The position numbers were made by a program, and so were the translations under genes. The notes under the pieces were generated by a model, which worked only from the letters and a program-made list of their open reading frames with translations, had not been told where the DNA came from and did no database searches. From assembly GCF_026162365.1 (NCBI RefSeq), contig NZ_JAOANW010000015.1, positions 1-64,000 on the forward strand: a DNA stretch of 64,000 nucleotides. The letters run 5' to 3'. This document shows, one piece after another, positions 10,869-20,608 of this stretch (position 1 is the first letter of the stretch; the number at the start of each line of letters is the position of its first letter). Source of the DNA: Nitratireductor luteus. GTDB taxonomy: Bacteria; Pseudomonadota; Alphaproteobacteria; Rhizobiales; Rhizobiaceae.

Positions 10869-12948
10869 GGAAAGGGATCTGGCCGCTTTCGCTGCGGCTC
10901 TAGCCGAGGACGTGCGCGACAGGGCGCTGGGGGACTCCGCCGGAGCTGAATTTACGGAGAACGCGTTCGCCGAGATCATTTCCGAACACCTCGCCGAGAT
11001 CGGCATGCTCGACAATCCGATAGTGTGCTTTCACCAGGGTCGCTTTGGAGCCGGCGGGGTCCGATTGAACGGCTATGCCGTCCCGGACGACGGTGAACGG
11101 TTGGACTTGATCGTCGCCCTGTTTGAAGGCGGCACGGATCAGCGCACCGTTCCGACAGCAGATATCGTGCGGATCGGCGGGCAGGCGGCCCGCGCGCTGC
11201 AGGCGGCGTTGCGGGGCGACCATGAGCAAATGGAACGCGCGAGCGACGCCTATGCGATGATGCACCGGATTTCTGAGCTCCTTGAAGGCGGTGTCCGCGA
11301 GGCACGGGTGTTCGTTCTCACCGATGGTCTTTCAGCTGCCCGCGGTATCGAGCCACAGGCCGTCGGGAACGTCTCGGTCACGTTTGAGATCTATGACCTG
11401 CGGCGTCTCATGCGGACGATGGCGACAGGCCAGACGCGAGAGATCATCGAGATCGATCTGGGCCTGATGGGATTACAGCCGATCCCCTGCGTGGCGATGC
11501 CCGCCTCAGACGGTGAATATGAATCCTATCTCGCCATCTTCCCAGGCGAGGCACTCTACCGGATGTACGAGGAGTTCGGCCCCCGCATCCTGGAATACAA
11601 CGTCCGGGCATTCCTTCAGGCGACGGGCAAGGTCAACCGCGGTATCCGCGACACGCTCCGCGACGAGCCGCACCACTTCATGGCCTACAACAACGGCATC
11701 TCGGTGACGGTGGACGAGATCAGCACCGAAGCCGCAGCGGACGGATTGAAGATTACCGGATTTCGCGGGCTGCAGATCGTCAATGGCGGCCAGACCACCG
11801 CATCTATTCATCGGGCACGCAAACGCGAACGTCTCGACATCTCGCGTATTCATGTTGCGGCGAAGATCACTCGCCTGCCGCCTGACAGCGTGGAGGTAAT
11901 GGTCCCCAAGATCTCACGCTTCGCCAATACACAAAACGTCATCCAGGAGGCCGACTTCTCGGCCAATGAACCCTACCACATTGCAGTCGAGCGGCTATCG
12001 AAGACGATCTGGGCGCCGGGTGAGCGCTCGCGCTGGTTCTACGAGCGTTCGCGCGGCCAGTACCGGACGGCGATGAATATCGAGGGCACGACGCCGGCCC
12101 GCATGCGCGCGTTCCGGGACCGCACGCCGCCAAGCCGGCGATTCTCGAAGACCGATCTGGCCCGCGCACTCAACAGCTGGAGCAGACTGCCGCATATTGT
12201 AAGCGGGGGTGCGCAGAAGAATTTCATCGCGTTCATGCGCAGCCTCCGTGAGCAGCGAGGAGCGTCGTGGGAGCCGGACGATGCCTATTTCCGTGATGCG
12301 GTCGCCCAGATCATCCTTTATGCTGCGGCACAGCGCATTGTCCGCCAGGAAGGTTTTCCGGCTTACCGCGCCAATATCACTTGCTATCTTGTCGCCTATC
12401 TGTCGCACCGCACCGGCGGCCGGTTGCGTCTCGATGAAATCTGGCGATCGCAGGGGATAAGCACGGGGCTGGAGGCCCTGCTGCGGGGCTGGTCGCGCAA
12501 CGTTGATCGCCAGATTCAGGAGAGCTCGGCAGGACGGAACGTAACCGAATGGTGCAAGAAGGAGGGGTGCTGGATGGGGCTTCGCAACCTCGATCTGCCG
12601 GTGAGCGACCCGCTTCCGCCCGAATGGGGAAGCGCTTCAGCGATATCCGGCGGGACCGAGCCAGGACCGGTCTCAGCAGACACCCATGCTGCTGCCGCGA
12701 CCTGCATGCGGCTGCCGGCGGAGACATGGTTCGCGCTGCACCTGTGGGGTCGACGCACCGGAACGCTTGCCGAATGGCAGGCGGGCATCGCGCACACGCT
12801 CAGCAGCTATGCAAGCGGAGGGTGGACCAAATCCCCGACTCAGAAGCAGGCAACGCACGGCGTCAGGATTCTCGAGATCGCCAGGGAGAAAGGATTCGAT
12901 CCCATTTCGCCCACCGATGTCGCACGAATGCAGACGGACGACGGCTGA
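10861..12948 (+). CDS. AIPR-family protein
   Basis: A 695-residue protein of the AIPR (abortive infection phage resistance) family. The signature blocks FMAYNNGISVTVDEI and LQIVNGGQTTASIHRA are at about residues 275-310, followed by NTQNVIQEADFSANEPYH. The TTG at 10861 was chosen because GGAGG lies nine bases upstream. A second TTG at 10843 would also be possible. It overlaps the preceding gene by eight bases and ends the + strand defence run, with the convergent endonuclease stop only six bases away. The C-terminal about 200 residues have no recognised domain. Confidence 0.85.
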   Translation: MAEERDLAAFAAALAEDVRDRALGDSAGAEFTENAFAEIISEHLAEIGMLDNPIVCFHQGRFGAGGVRLNGYAVPDDGERLDLIVALFEGGTDQRTVPTADIVRIGGQAARALQAALRGDHEQMERASDAYAMMHRISELLEGGVREARVFVLTDGLSAARGIEPQAVGNVSVTFEIYDLRRLMRTMATGQTREIIEIDLGLMGLQPIPCVAMPASDGEYESYLAIFPGEALYRMYEEFGPRILEYNVRAFLQATGKVNRGIRDTLRDEPHHFMAYNNGISVTVDEISTEAAADGLKITGFRGLQIVNGGQTTASIHRARKRERLDISRIHVAAKITRLPPDSVEVMVPKISRFANTQNVIQEADFSANEPYHIAVERLSKTIWAPGERSRWFYERSRGQYRTAMNIEGTTPARMRAFRDRTPPSRRFSKTDLARALNSWSRLPHIVSGGAQKNFIAFMRSLREQRGASWEPDDAYFRDAVAQIILYAAAQRIVRQEGFPAYRANITCYLVAYLSHRTGGRLRLDEIWRSQGISTGLEALLRGWSRNVDRQIQESSAGRNVTEWCKKEGCWMGLRNLDLPVSDPLPPEWGSASAISGGTEPGPVSADTHAAAATCMRLPAETWFALHLWGRRTGTLAEWQAGIAHTLSSYASGGWTKSPTQKQATHGVRILEIAREKGFDPISPTDVARMQTDDG

Positions 12949-12954
12949 ACAGGA

Positions 12955-14403
12955 TTAGAGGTCCGGGGGAAACTCCTCTCTCAGCCAGGATGAGACCGCC
13001 TCGACGCTGCCGCGGCCGCCGGCCCGGAGCAGCGCAATGATATCAGCCGCGGCGATCACGATCACCGGATGCTGATCTTCCTTGATTTCGCGATAGGCCT
13101 GCAGGTCCAGCCACGTTGTCGTAACCAGGATTCCGAACTGTCGATGCCGCAGCCGCGAAATCAACCGGGACATGTCGCGGACTCCGACCGAACCCGGCGG
13201 TGAGTAGCACTTCGCCTCAAGTGCGAAGTCGACAAGTATGGATCCAGGACCGCTACCGATACGCAACTGGCCTACGGCATCTCGGCCGCCGTCGCGGGAT
13301 GGGCGGGTGACGTCGAGCGAGGCAATGTCGGGGATCATGAGGCGGGCAATCGCGGCAGCGCAATGTTCGAAGGCATGTGGCCTGCCCTGGAAATGATGAC
13401 GGACCGTATGGATCATCGCCTCGCCGTCGGCATCGGCGGGCATCTGCTCCCGGCGGTTGCGATATTCGATCGATCGCGTGGCGGTCAGCGGCTTGCGCCG
13501 TCCGCTGTTCTGCCATGTTAGCCAAGCGGCCGGAGCATGCGCGTCGTCGCGTGCGCCGGCGATGATGCTGTCAATCCAGGCGCGCGAAATCACAGCCGCG
13601 TCGAGCACGGTGAAGCGGGCTCGGTAGTTCTGAAATCGACGGTCTCCAGCGGTTCGCCATATCGCGACCAGATCCTCAGAAAGGGAGAGATCCGACGCGC
13701 CAGGGACAGCCAATCCGAGGAAGATCACGTCGCGCCAGCCGCCCGAACGTGCGAAGAGGAAGATCGGGGGAACCCGCAGCCGGCCTTCAGGACCGCCATG
13801 CGCGTCCTGGAAGATGCGCTGCAGCAAACGGTTTCCGCGACGGCCGGTGTCGTGAAGACCGCGGCCCGGGCTCTTGTTGTCTCCGTAGTAGGTGAGGACG
13901 CCCGTCTCGCGATCGAGTGCATCGGGCCAGTCGGGATCGCTGAAACTGGAGGTTAGCAGCATCATCTCCAGACGCCCGGCGATGTCGCCACGGTACCGGA
14001 AACCGCCCTGATTGCTCATACTGAGCAGCCGCGGAAAGGGATCGTCGCCGGCATTGCCGCTCCGGCCGCCTTGATAGACCGCATCCACATGGAGATCGGT
14101 CGTGGAGAGCTGATTGACGCTAATGATCTCCAAAGCGGTCCCCACAATAAAGCGCTCACGCAATCCCTGCCGCCATCCTGAACAAGACGATACGACCTTC
14201 CCTGGGAGCGGCAGCATCGCATCGGTTGCGAATCGGCTGAGGCGGATGGTCCACTGAACCACGTTTCTTGGTTTGTTCACAATGACGCTGGTGCCGGATT
14301 TCAATCCTGTCGCACGGTATTCACGATGACGGGTGTGGCACCCTGCCATTGACGACCTTGCGATCGCTGTCGGTGAGGGTACGCTCACCGGTCCGCCTCT
14401 CAA
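12955..14403 (-). CDS. AspBHI/Mrr-like restriction endonuclease
   Basis: Up to 482 residues. The first half matches the N-terminal domain of the modification-dependent enzyme AspBHI (LHVDAVYQGG, GNAGDDPF, NQGGFRYRG, DPDWPDALDRETGVLTYYGD, FLGLAVPG, RFQNYRARFTVLD). The C-terminal third is an Mrr-type catalytic domain with Asp in SRDGGRDAVG and FALEAKCY. AspBHI cuts near 5-methylcytosine. The proposed TTG start at 14403 overlaps the stop of the upstream gene by four bases, but the first 80 residues are poorly protein-like, so the true start may be internal. It is convergent to the AIPR gene. Confidence 0.8.
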   Translation of the reverse strand: MRGGPVSVPSPTAIARSSMAGCHTRHREYRATGLKSGTSVIVNKPRNVVQWTIRLSRFATDAMLPLPGKVVSSCSGWRQGLRERFIVGTALEIISVNQLSTTDLHVDAVYQGGRSGNAGDDPFPRLLSMSNQGGFRYRGDIAGRLEMMLLTSSFSDPDWPDALDRETGVLTYYGDNKSPGRGLHDTGRRGNRLLQRIFQDAHGGPEGRLRVPPIFLFARSGGWRDVIFLGLAVPGASDLSLSEDLVAIWRTAGDRRFQNYRARFTVLDAAVISRAWIDSIIAGARDDAHAPAAWLTWQNSGRRKPLTATRSIEYRNRREQMPADADGEAMIHTVRHHFQGRPHAFEHCAAAIARLMIPDIASLDVTRPSRDGGRDAVGQLRIGSGPGSILVDFALEAKCYSPPGSVGVRDMSRLISRLRHRQFGILVTTTWLDLQAYREIKEDQHPVIVIAAADIIALLRAGGRGSVEAVSSWLREEFPPDL

Positions 14404-15011
14404 GCCGCAAACAAGTCAAGCTGCCGATCGTCCGGTATTTCGGACGACCACGCATTGCGCAGGCGGGCGTACTCGTCCTCGAAACGCTCCCGCTCAAAGA
14501 ACCAGATCCGCATCAGCGGATAGATCCGTTCATCATACAGCCGTCGCTGCGCTTCGGTCAGGCGCTCGAAATCCCACTCCTCGAGCAGGAAAGCGACTTC
14601 ATCCTCGGGGCGGCCGTCGTTGAAATAGCCCCTCTCGCACATCTCCTCGAGAATGGTGTCCTCGGCGGTTTCGAACAGCTGCTCGCTGCTCTCTTCCTCC
14701 GACGTCAGCCTGAAACGCTGCGGCTCCTGAACAAGCTCGAGATCGGCCGAGCTCGGAACCTTGCCGGCGTCCCAGCCGGCGTAGCACGCCTTGACCGCCG
14801 CCTGGTCCGCTTCATCCCAGATCGTGCAGATGGCGAGTTCTGCTTCCGGAACCCTGCCGACGAAGCCGGAAACGTCCCAGCCCTCGACGACAAAACGCGC
14901 CGTCGCCGCCTGGTCGGGCGTCAACCCTGCCTTGTCGAACACGTCCTGGGCGGCGAGCAGACTGCTCATAATTTCTTCCGGCTGCGCTCCTTCAATGCGG
15001 ATCGTAAGCAT
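14400..15011 (-). CDS. acidic hypothetical protein
   Basis: A 203-residue soluble protein rich in Glu and Asp that I do not recognise. It contains no membrane segment or signal peptide and has a long Glu-rich helical region from about residue 105 onwards. A strong GGAGGTAA ribosome-binding site six bases before the ATG supports this start. Its stop overlaps the proposed start of the AspBHI-like endonuclease gene, so the two are probably co-translated. It shares the intergenic region with imuA, which contains a LexA box. A role as a partner or inhibitor of the nuclease is possible but unsupported by motif. Confidence 0.72.
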   Translation of the reverse strand: MLTIRIEGAQPEEIMSSLLAAQDVFDKAGLTPDQAATARFVVEGWDVSGFVGRVPEAELAICTIWDEADQAAVKACYAGWDAGKVPSSADLELVQEPQRFRLTSEEESSEQLFETAEDTILEEMCERGYFNDGRPEDEVAFLLEEWDFERLTEAQRRLYDERIYPLMRIWFFERERFEDEYARLRNAWSSEIPDDRQLDLFAA

Positions 15012-15102
15012 CGTCGCTTACCTCCTTTCCGTCCCGTAGGCGCAATCGGGCTCCATTCCCCGACGGCGCTCCATCATCTCGATTGACTCTTGGTCGGGAT
15101 GA

Positions 15103-15117
15103 GAACAAATAAGGAAC
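15103..15117 (+). promoter_or_regulatory. LexA box of the imuA-imuB-dnaE2-dinB operon
   Basis: GAAC-AAATAAG-GAAC is a perfect alphaproteobacterial LexA direct repeat, located 33 bp upstream of the imuA start. A TTGACT element at 15083-15088 precedes it at a spacing that would let the box overlap the -10 region. SOS control of this cassette is well established in other alphaproteobacteria. The same box could also influence the leftward gene starting at 15011. Confidence 0.85.
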
Positions 15118-15149
15118 ATATCACAGGCTATCTGCGTATCAAGGGTCAG

Positions 15150-15908
15150 ATGAGTGTATCGACGCCCCCCGCTGCCATTTCCGAGCTTCGAGAACGCATC
15201 GCGCGCCTCGAAGGCTCAAATGCGCGCGCCCGCACGGTCTTGCCGTTCGGGGTCCACGCGATCGACAGGGTTCTGCCGGGAGGCGGTTTGGCTTGTGGCG
15301 GTCTGCACGAAGTCGCGGGCGGTGGAAATGGTGCCGTCGACGGCGCGGCCGCAGCGCTCTTCGCCGCCGGGATTGCCGCGCGAACGGCGGGCAAGGTGCT
15401 GTGGTGCGTGACCCGGCCCGACCTCTTCGCGCCGGCGATCGAGCAGGCCGGTCTTCCGCCGGGAAGGGTGATCTATCTGGAAGCCGGCGACGAGAAATCC
15501 GTTCTCGCCTGCTTCGAGGAAGGTCTCCGTGGTGGCTTTGGTGCTGTCGTTGCCGAGGTTACACGGCTTTCGATGACCGCCTCGCGGCGGCTGCAGCTTG
15601 CCGCCGAAAGCTCCGGCGCAATTGGCATCGCCGTTCGCCGCTGGCGGCGTCAGACGGAGGCCACGGATTTTGGCCAGCCAACCGCCGCCGATACCCGCTG
15701 GCGGGTGTCGGTCCTGCCGTCAACACCATTGCCCGTTCCGGGCGTCGGGCGGGCCCGCTGGCATCTCGAGCTGATCCGATGCCGGGCCGGAGAAAGTGCG
15801 GATTTTACTGTGGAGGCATGCGATGCCAAGGGTCGTATCGCTCTTCCTTCCGATGTGGCCGACAGACCGCTTCAGAAGGAAATCGGGCGCCGCCGCGCCT
15901 CCGCCTGA
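15150..15908 (+). CDS. imuA: ImuA, RecA/SulA-like mutagenesis protein
   Basis: A 252-residue RecA-like protein of the ImuA family, part of the damage-inducible mutasome with ImuB and DnaE2. The N-terminal helix ELRERIARLEG leads into the FGVHAIDRVLPGGGLACGGLHEVAG region, which is characteristic of the family. The ATG at 15150 is preferred over a TTG at 15090 because the earlier start would place the LexA box inside the gene. Its 3' end overlaps imuB by 86 nt. Confidence 0.9.
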   Translation: MSVSTPPAAISELRERIARLEGSNARARTVLPFGVHAIDRVLPGGGLACGGLHEVAGGGNGAVDGAAAALFAAGIAARTAGKVLWCVTRPDLFAPAIEQAGLPPGRVIYLEAGDEKSVLACFEEGLRGGFGAVVAEVTRLSMTASRRLQLAAESSGAIGIAVRRWRRQTEATDFGQPTAADTRWRVSVLPSTPLPVPGVGRARWHLELIRCRAGESADFTVEACDAKGRIALPSDVADRPLQKEIGRRRASA

Positions 15909-17346
15909 GACGCCGCTCGTCCTGATCGGCCGCGACGGGCGTCGCCGCGTCGTGCTTGCCGCTGACGCGGCAGCACACGCGGCCGGTCTGCGCATCGGCA
16001 TGCCGGCAAGCAAGGCACAGGCCCTCGTCCCAGGCCTGGTCGTTCATGAGGCTGATCCCGAAGCCGACGGAAACGCGCTCGAGCGGCTGGCGCTGTGGGC
16101 GCTGCGCCGCTATGCGCCGATCGCTGCGGCCGATCCGCCGGACGGCGTCGTGATCGACACGACCGGCGCCGATCATTTGCATGGCGGCGAGGCGGCAATG
16201 CTCACGGACATGGTGGAGCGGCTCGGTGCCGCCGGCCTTGTCGCGCGCGCCGCGGTTGCCGACAGCTGGGGTGCAGCCCACGCTCTGGCGCGCTTCGGTA
16301 AGCGAACCACAACCGTGATCCCTTCCGGCGAGACCGCGCCGGCGGTCCTGGTATTGCCGATCGCGGCCCTTCGCCTGCCCGCGGCAACGGTGGATGGCCT
16401 GAGGCAACTCGGCTTCGAGACAATTGCCGACCTCGCCGTCACGCCGCGCGCGCAGCTTACCATGCGTTTCGGGCCGGAACCCGGCCGCCGCCTCGACCAG
16501 GCGTTCGCCCGGGTAAGCGAACCGATCGAGCCGATCCGGCCGGAGGGGATCGTCGAGGTGCGCCGCAATTTCGCGGAGCCGATCGGTGCGGCCGAGACGA
16601 TCGCCCGCTATACAGGCAGGCTGGTGGTCGAACTGTGCGCTGAACTTGAGACACGCGGACAGGGCGCGCGACGGCTCGATCTTCTGTTCTTTCGTGTTGA
16701 CAACCGCGTCGAGGCGATCCGTGTCGGCACAGCATTGCCGGTGCGCGATGTGAAGCGCCTGACCCGCCTGCTCACCGACAAGATCGAGACCATCGATCCC
16801 GGGTTCGGCATCGAGCTGATGCGCCTTGCCGCCACCGCAGCCGAGCCGCTGCGGGCGAAGCAGATGATCTCTTCACTGGCCGAGGCGGCGGAACCCGACG
16901 TCTCGGATGTGATTGACATCCTCGCCAACCGTGTCGGCGTGGACCGGCTCTATCGCTTCGCTCCGGTGCAGAGCGATGTTCCCGAACGCTCCGTTCGACG
17001 TGTTGCGCCGATGGCGCCCGACACCGGCGGGGGCTGGCCCGGTCATTGGCCGCGTCCAGCGCGGCTGCTGCCCCGCCCCGAGCCGATCGAGACGGTGGCA
17101 CTTCTCCCCGACCATCCGCCCGTGACCTTCACCTGGCGCGGCGTTCGCCGGCGCGTGAAGCGAGCCGACGGCCCGGAACGCGTCTTCGGGGAATGGTGGA
17201 AGCGTGATGTCGAGCTCGCGGCGGTGCGGGATTATTTCCAGGTAGAGGATGAGAACGGCGAGCGCTACTGGGTCTATCGCGCCGGTGACGGCGAAGATAC
17301 GGCGACCGGATCGCACAAATGGTTCATGCATGGGATTTTCGGATGA
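15823..17346 (+). CDS. imuB: ImuB, inactive Y-family polymerase homologue
   Basis: A 507-residue Y-family polymerase relative. Where active polymerases have DMDAFFAS it reads [11 protein letters not shown], so the first catalytic acid is missing, as is usual for ImuB, which bridges DnaE2 to the sliding clamp. The ATG at 15823 has TGGAGG six bases upstream. It is followed by dnaE2 with an ATGA overlap. Expected to act with ImuA and DnaE2 in error-prone lesion bypass. Confidence 0.93.
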   Translation: MPRVVSLFLPMWPTDRFRRKSGAAAPPPETPLVLIGRDGRRRVVLAADAAAHAAGLRIGMPASKAQALVPGLVVHEADPEADGNALERLALWALRRYAPIAAADPPDGVVIDTTGADHLHGGEAAMLTDMVERLGAAGLVARAAVADSWGAAHALARFGKRTTTVIPSGETAPAVLVLPIAALRLPAATVDGLRQLGFETIADLAVTPRAQLTMRFGPEPGRRLDQAFARVSEPIEPIRPEGIVEVRRNFAEPIGAAETIARYTGRLVVELCAELETRGQGARRLDLLFFRVDNRVEAIRVGTALPVRDVKRLTRLLTDKIETIDPGFGIELMRLAATAAEPLRAKQMISSLAEAAEPDVSDVIDILANRVGVDRLYRFAPVQSDVPERSVRRVAPMAPDTGGGWPGHWPRPARLLPRPEPIETVALLPDHPPVTFTWRGVRRRVKRADGPERVFGEWWKRDVELAAVRDYFQVEDENGERYWVYRAGDGEDTATGSHKWFMHGIFG

Positions 17347-20300
17347 CCGGCACGAGACGCTATGCCGAGCTGCAGGTGACCTCGCATTTCTCTTTTCTGC
17401 GCGGCGCATCGTCGTGCGAAGAACTGTTCGCGCAGGCGGCACTGCTTGGCATCGAGGCGCTCGCAGTCGTCGACCGCAATTCGCTTGCCGGCATCGTGCG
17501 TGCGCACGAGGCGGCGAAGACGACGGGTGTCCGGTTGATCGTCGGCTGCCGTCTCGATCTCGCCGACGGCATGTCGGTCCTGGTCTATCCGACGGACCGG
17601 CCGGCTTATTCGCGCCTCTGCCGGCTGCTGTCGCTCGGCAAGGGAAGGGCCGGCAAGGCGAAGTGCCATCTCGAATGGGATGATCTCGTCGCCCATGGCG
17701 AGGGGCTGATCGCGGTCCTGGTTCCCGACGATGCCGATGACCTCTGTGCCATTCGCCTGCGACGGCTGCGCGAAGTCTTTGGTGATCGTGCCTATATGGC
17801 GCTGACCTTGCGCAGACGCCCGAACGACCAACTGCGGCTTTACGAACTGGCGAACCTGGCGACCGCAATGCACGTGCCGACCGTCGTTACCAATGACGTG
17901 CTGTTCCACGAGCCGGCCCGCCGCATGATGCAGGATGTCGTCACCTGCATCCGCCACAACGTCACGATCGACGATGCCGGCTTCCGGCGCGAACGTCATG
18001 CAGATCGCTACCTCAAGCCGGGGGAAGAGATGGCACGGCTCTTCAGCCGTTGTCCCGAGGCCCTGGCGCGCACGATCGACATCGCCGCGCGCTGCCGGTT
18101 CTCCCTTGACGAACTCGCCTACCAATACCCGGAAGAAAAGACCATGCCGGGCCTCACCGCCCAGCAGGCGCTGGAAAAGCTGACCTGGGAAGGGGCTGTC
18201 CGCCGCTATCCCGAAGGCGTCCCCGACAAGGTGATCGAGATACTGAAGCACGAGCTGCGGCTGATCGAGTCACTCGAATACGCACCGTACTTCCTGACGG
18301 TGAACGCGATCGTGCGTTTCGCCCGCAGCCAGGATATCCTCTGCCAGGGGCGCGGCTCGGCCGCCAACTCGGCCGTCTGCTACGTGCTCGGCATCACCTC
18401 GATCGATCCCGAACGCAACAACCTTCTGTTCGAGCGGTTCGTCAGCCAGGAGCGGCGCGAGCCTCCCGACATCGATGTGGATTTCGAGCATGAGAGGCGC
18501 GAGATCGTCATGCAGTGGGTCTATGAGACCTACGGCCGCGACCACGCCGCACTGTGTTCCACCGTGATCCGGTATCGCACAAAGGGTGCCGTCCGTGACG
18601 TCGGCAAGGCGCTCGGCCTGCCCGAGGACATGACCAAACTTCTATCCTCGCAGGTCTGGGGTCATGGCGAGGCCGTCGATGATCAACGCGCCCGGGAACT
18701 CAACCTCAATCTCGGCGATCGCCGGCTGCGTCTCACCCTTGAACTCGCCGCGCAACTGACCGGAACACCGCGCCATCTGTCACAGCATCCTGGCGGCTTT
18801 GTCCTGACGCATGACCGGCTCGACGATCTCGTACCGATCGAACCGGCGGCGATGAAGGACCGTCAGGTTGTGGAATGGGACAAGGACGACATCGACGCGC
18901 TCAGGTTCATGAAGGTGGATGTCCTGGCGCTCGGCATGCTCACCTGCATGAAGCGGTCATTCGATCTCCTGTCCGAACACAAGGGAATTGACGTCGACCT
19001 GACGACGATCCCGGCCGAGGATCCGCGCACCTATGCGATGATCAGGAAGGCTGACACGCTCGGCGTCTTCCAGATCGAAAGCCGCGCGCAAATGTCGATG
19101 CTGCCGCGCATCAGGCCACGCACCTTCTACGATTTGGTCATCGAGGTTGCGATCGTCCGGCCGGGCCCGATCCAGGGCGACATGGTCCATCCCTATCTTC
19201 GTCGGCGCGACGGCAAGGAGGAGGTGACGTTTCCGACACCGGAACTCGAGCGCGTGCTTGGCAAGACGCTCGGCGTGCCGCTATTTCAGGAGCAGGCGAT
19301 GCAGGTCTCCATGGTCTGCGCCGGGTTTTCCGCCGGCGAGGCCGACCAGCTGCGCCGCGCCATGGCAACCTTCAAGCACACCGGCGGCGTCTCGAAATTC
19401 CGCGACAGGCTGATCAACGGCATGATCGCCAACGGCTATACCCCTGAGTTTGCCGAAAAGACCTTTTCGCAACTGGAGGGGTTCGGCAGCTACGGCTTTC
19501 CCGAAAGCCACGCCGCGTCTTTCGCGCTCATCGCTTACGCCTCATCCTGGATGAAGTGCTGGCATCCCGATGTGTTCTGCGCGGCGCTTTTGAATTCGCA
19601 GCCTATGGGCTTTTATCTGCCGGCCCAGATCGTGCGTGACGCACGCGATCATGGCGTCGAGGTGCGTCCGGTCTGCGTCAACGCCAGCCGCTGGGATTGC
19701 ACGCTCGAGCCGACCGATGACGAAGATCGCTTCGCCGTCCGGCTCGGCCTGCGCATGGTGAAGGGTCTCGCCAATGACGATGCGGCGGCGATCGTCGCTG
19801 CAAGGGCCGATGAGCCCTTCCTCTCGGTTGATGATCTGTGGCGACGCGCCGGCGTGCCGGCGGCGTCACTGGTCCGGCTCGCCGAGGCCGACGCGTTCCT
19901 GCCGGCTCTGAACCTTGCCCGCCGTGATGCGCTCTGGGCAATCAAGGCCCTGCGCGATGAGCCTTTGCCCCTGTTTGCGGCCGCTGCGTCCCGGGAGCAG
20001 AAGACAGTGCCCGAGATCCATGAGCCCGCCATTGCGCTCAGGCCCATGACGGCCGGCCGCGAGGTCGTCGAGGATTATGGCCATGTCGGGCTGACCTTGC
20101 GCAGCCATCCGGTGTCGTTTCTGCGCGCCGATCTTCGCCGGCGCCGCATCGTGACATGTCAGGAGGCCATGCAGGCGCAGGACAAACGATGGCTCGAGGC
20201 GGCCGGCCTGGTGCTGGTTCGACAGAGGCCGGGTTCGGCCAAGGGCGTCATGTTCCTCACCATGGAGGATGAGACGGGGGCTGCCAACGTCGTGGTCTGG

Positions 20301-20603
20301 GTCAAGGTGTTCGAGAAATTCCGCCGCGTGCTTTTGTCCTCTGCCATGCTCGGCGTGCGCGGCCGCATCCAGCGGGAAGGGGAAGTGGTGCATCTCGTCG
20401 CCCACGAGCTGACCGATCTGTCGGCCGAGCTCGCCAGCGTGGGGCACCGCGAGACGCCGTTTCCGTTGCCGCACGGCCGCGGTGACGAGGCCCATCACGG
20501 CGGATCGGGGATCGATCGCCGCGGGATGCCGAAGGCGCGCGATATCGTCGATCCCTACGAGCACATCGACCGCATCAAGGTGAAGACGCGGGATTTTCGG
20601 TAG
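17343..20603 (+). CDS. dnaE2: error-prone DNA polymerase III alpha subunit DnaE2 (ImuC)
   Basis: A 1086-residue C-family polymerase. An N-terminal PHP domain ([15 protein letters not shown]) is followed by the polymerase core with the catalytic [13 protein letters not shown] block near residue 380, the [16 protein letters not shown] thumb region and a C-terminal OB fold. The length and lack of DnaE1-specific tails fit DnaE2. Translation is coupled to imuB. It performs SOS mutagenesis across lesions in the ImuABC complex. Confidence 0.95.
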   Translation: MTGTRRYAELQVTSHFSFLRGASSCEELFAQAALLGIEALAVVDRNSLAGIVRAHEAAKTTGVRLIVGCRLDLADGMSVLVYPTDRPAYSRLCRLLSLGKGRAGKAKCHLEWDDLVAHGEGLIAVLVPDDADDLCAIRLRRLREVFGDRAYMALTLRRRPNDQLRLYELANLATAMHVPTVVTNDVLFHEPARRMMQDVVTCIRHNVTIDDAGFRRERHADRYLKPGEEMARLFSRCPEALARTIDIAARCRFSLDELAYQYPEEKTMPGLTAQQALEKLTWEGAVRRYPEGVPDKVIEILKHELRLIESLEYAPYFLTVNAIVRFARSQDILCQGRGSAANSAVCYVLGITSIDPERNNLLFERFVSQERREPPDIDVDFEHERREIVMQWVYETYGRDHAALCSTVIRYRTKGAVRDVGKALGLPEDMTKLLSSQVWGHGEAVDDQRARELNLNLGDRRLRLTLELAAQLTGTPRHLSQHPGGFVLTHDRLDDLVPIEPAAMKDRQVVEWDKDDIDALRFMKVDVLALGMLTCMKRSFDLLSEHKGIDVDLTTIPAEDPRTYAMIRKADTLGVFQIESRAQMSMLPRIRPRTFYDLVIEVAIVRPGPIQGDMVHPYLRRRDGKEEVTFPTPELERVLGKTLGVPLFQEQAMQVSMVCAGFSAGEADQLRRAMATFKHTGGVSKFRDRLINGMIANGYTPEFAEKTFSQLEGFGSYGFPESHAASFALIAYASSWMKCWHPDVFCAALLNSQPMGFYLPAQIVRDARDHGVEVRPVCVNASRWDCTLEPTDDEDRFAVRLGLRMVKGLANDDAAAIVAARADEPFLSVDDLWRRAGVPAASLVRLAEADAFLPALNLARRDALWAIKALRDEPLPLFAAAASREQKTVPEIHEPAIALRPMTAGREVVEDYGHVGLTLRSHPVSFLRADLRRRRIVTCQEAMQAQDKRWLEAAGLVLVRQRPGSAKGVMFLTMEDETGAANVVVWVKVFEKFRRVLLSSAMLGVRGRIQREGEVVHLVAHELTDLSAELASVGHRETPFPLPHGRGDEAHHGGSGIDRRGMPKARDIVDPYEHIDRIKVKTRDFR

Positions 20604-20608
20604 CAAGA

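Noticed and set aside
12955-13525. Extra frames on either strand within the AspBHI-like gene
   Set aside because: The recognised domain motifs lie in the single 12955-14403 minus frame. The others are composition shadows.
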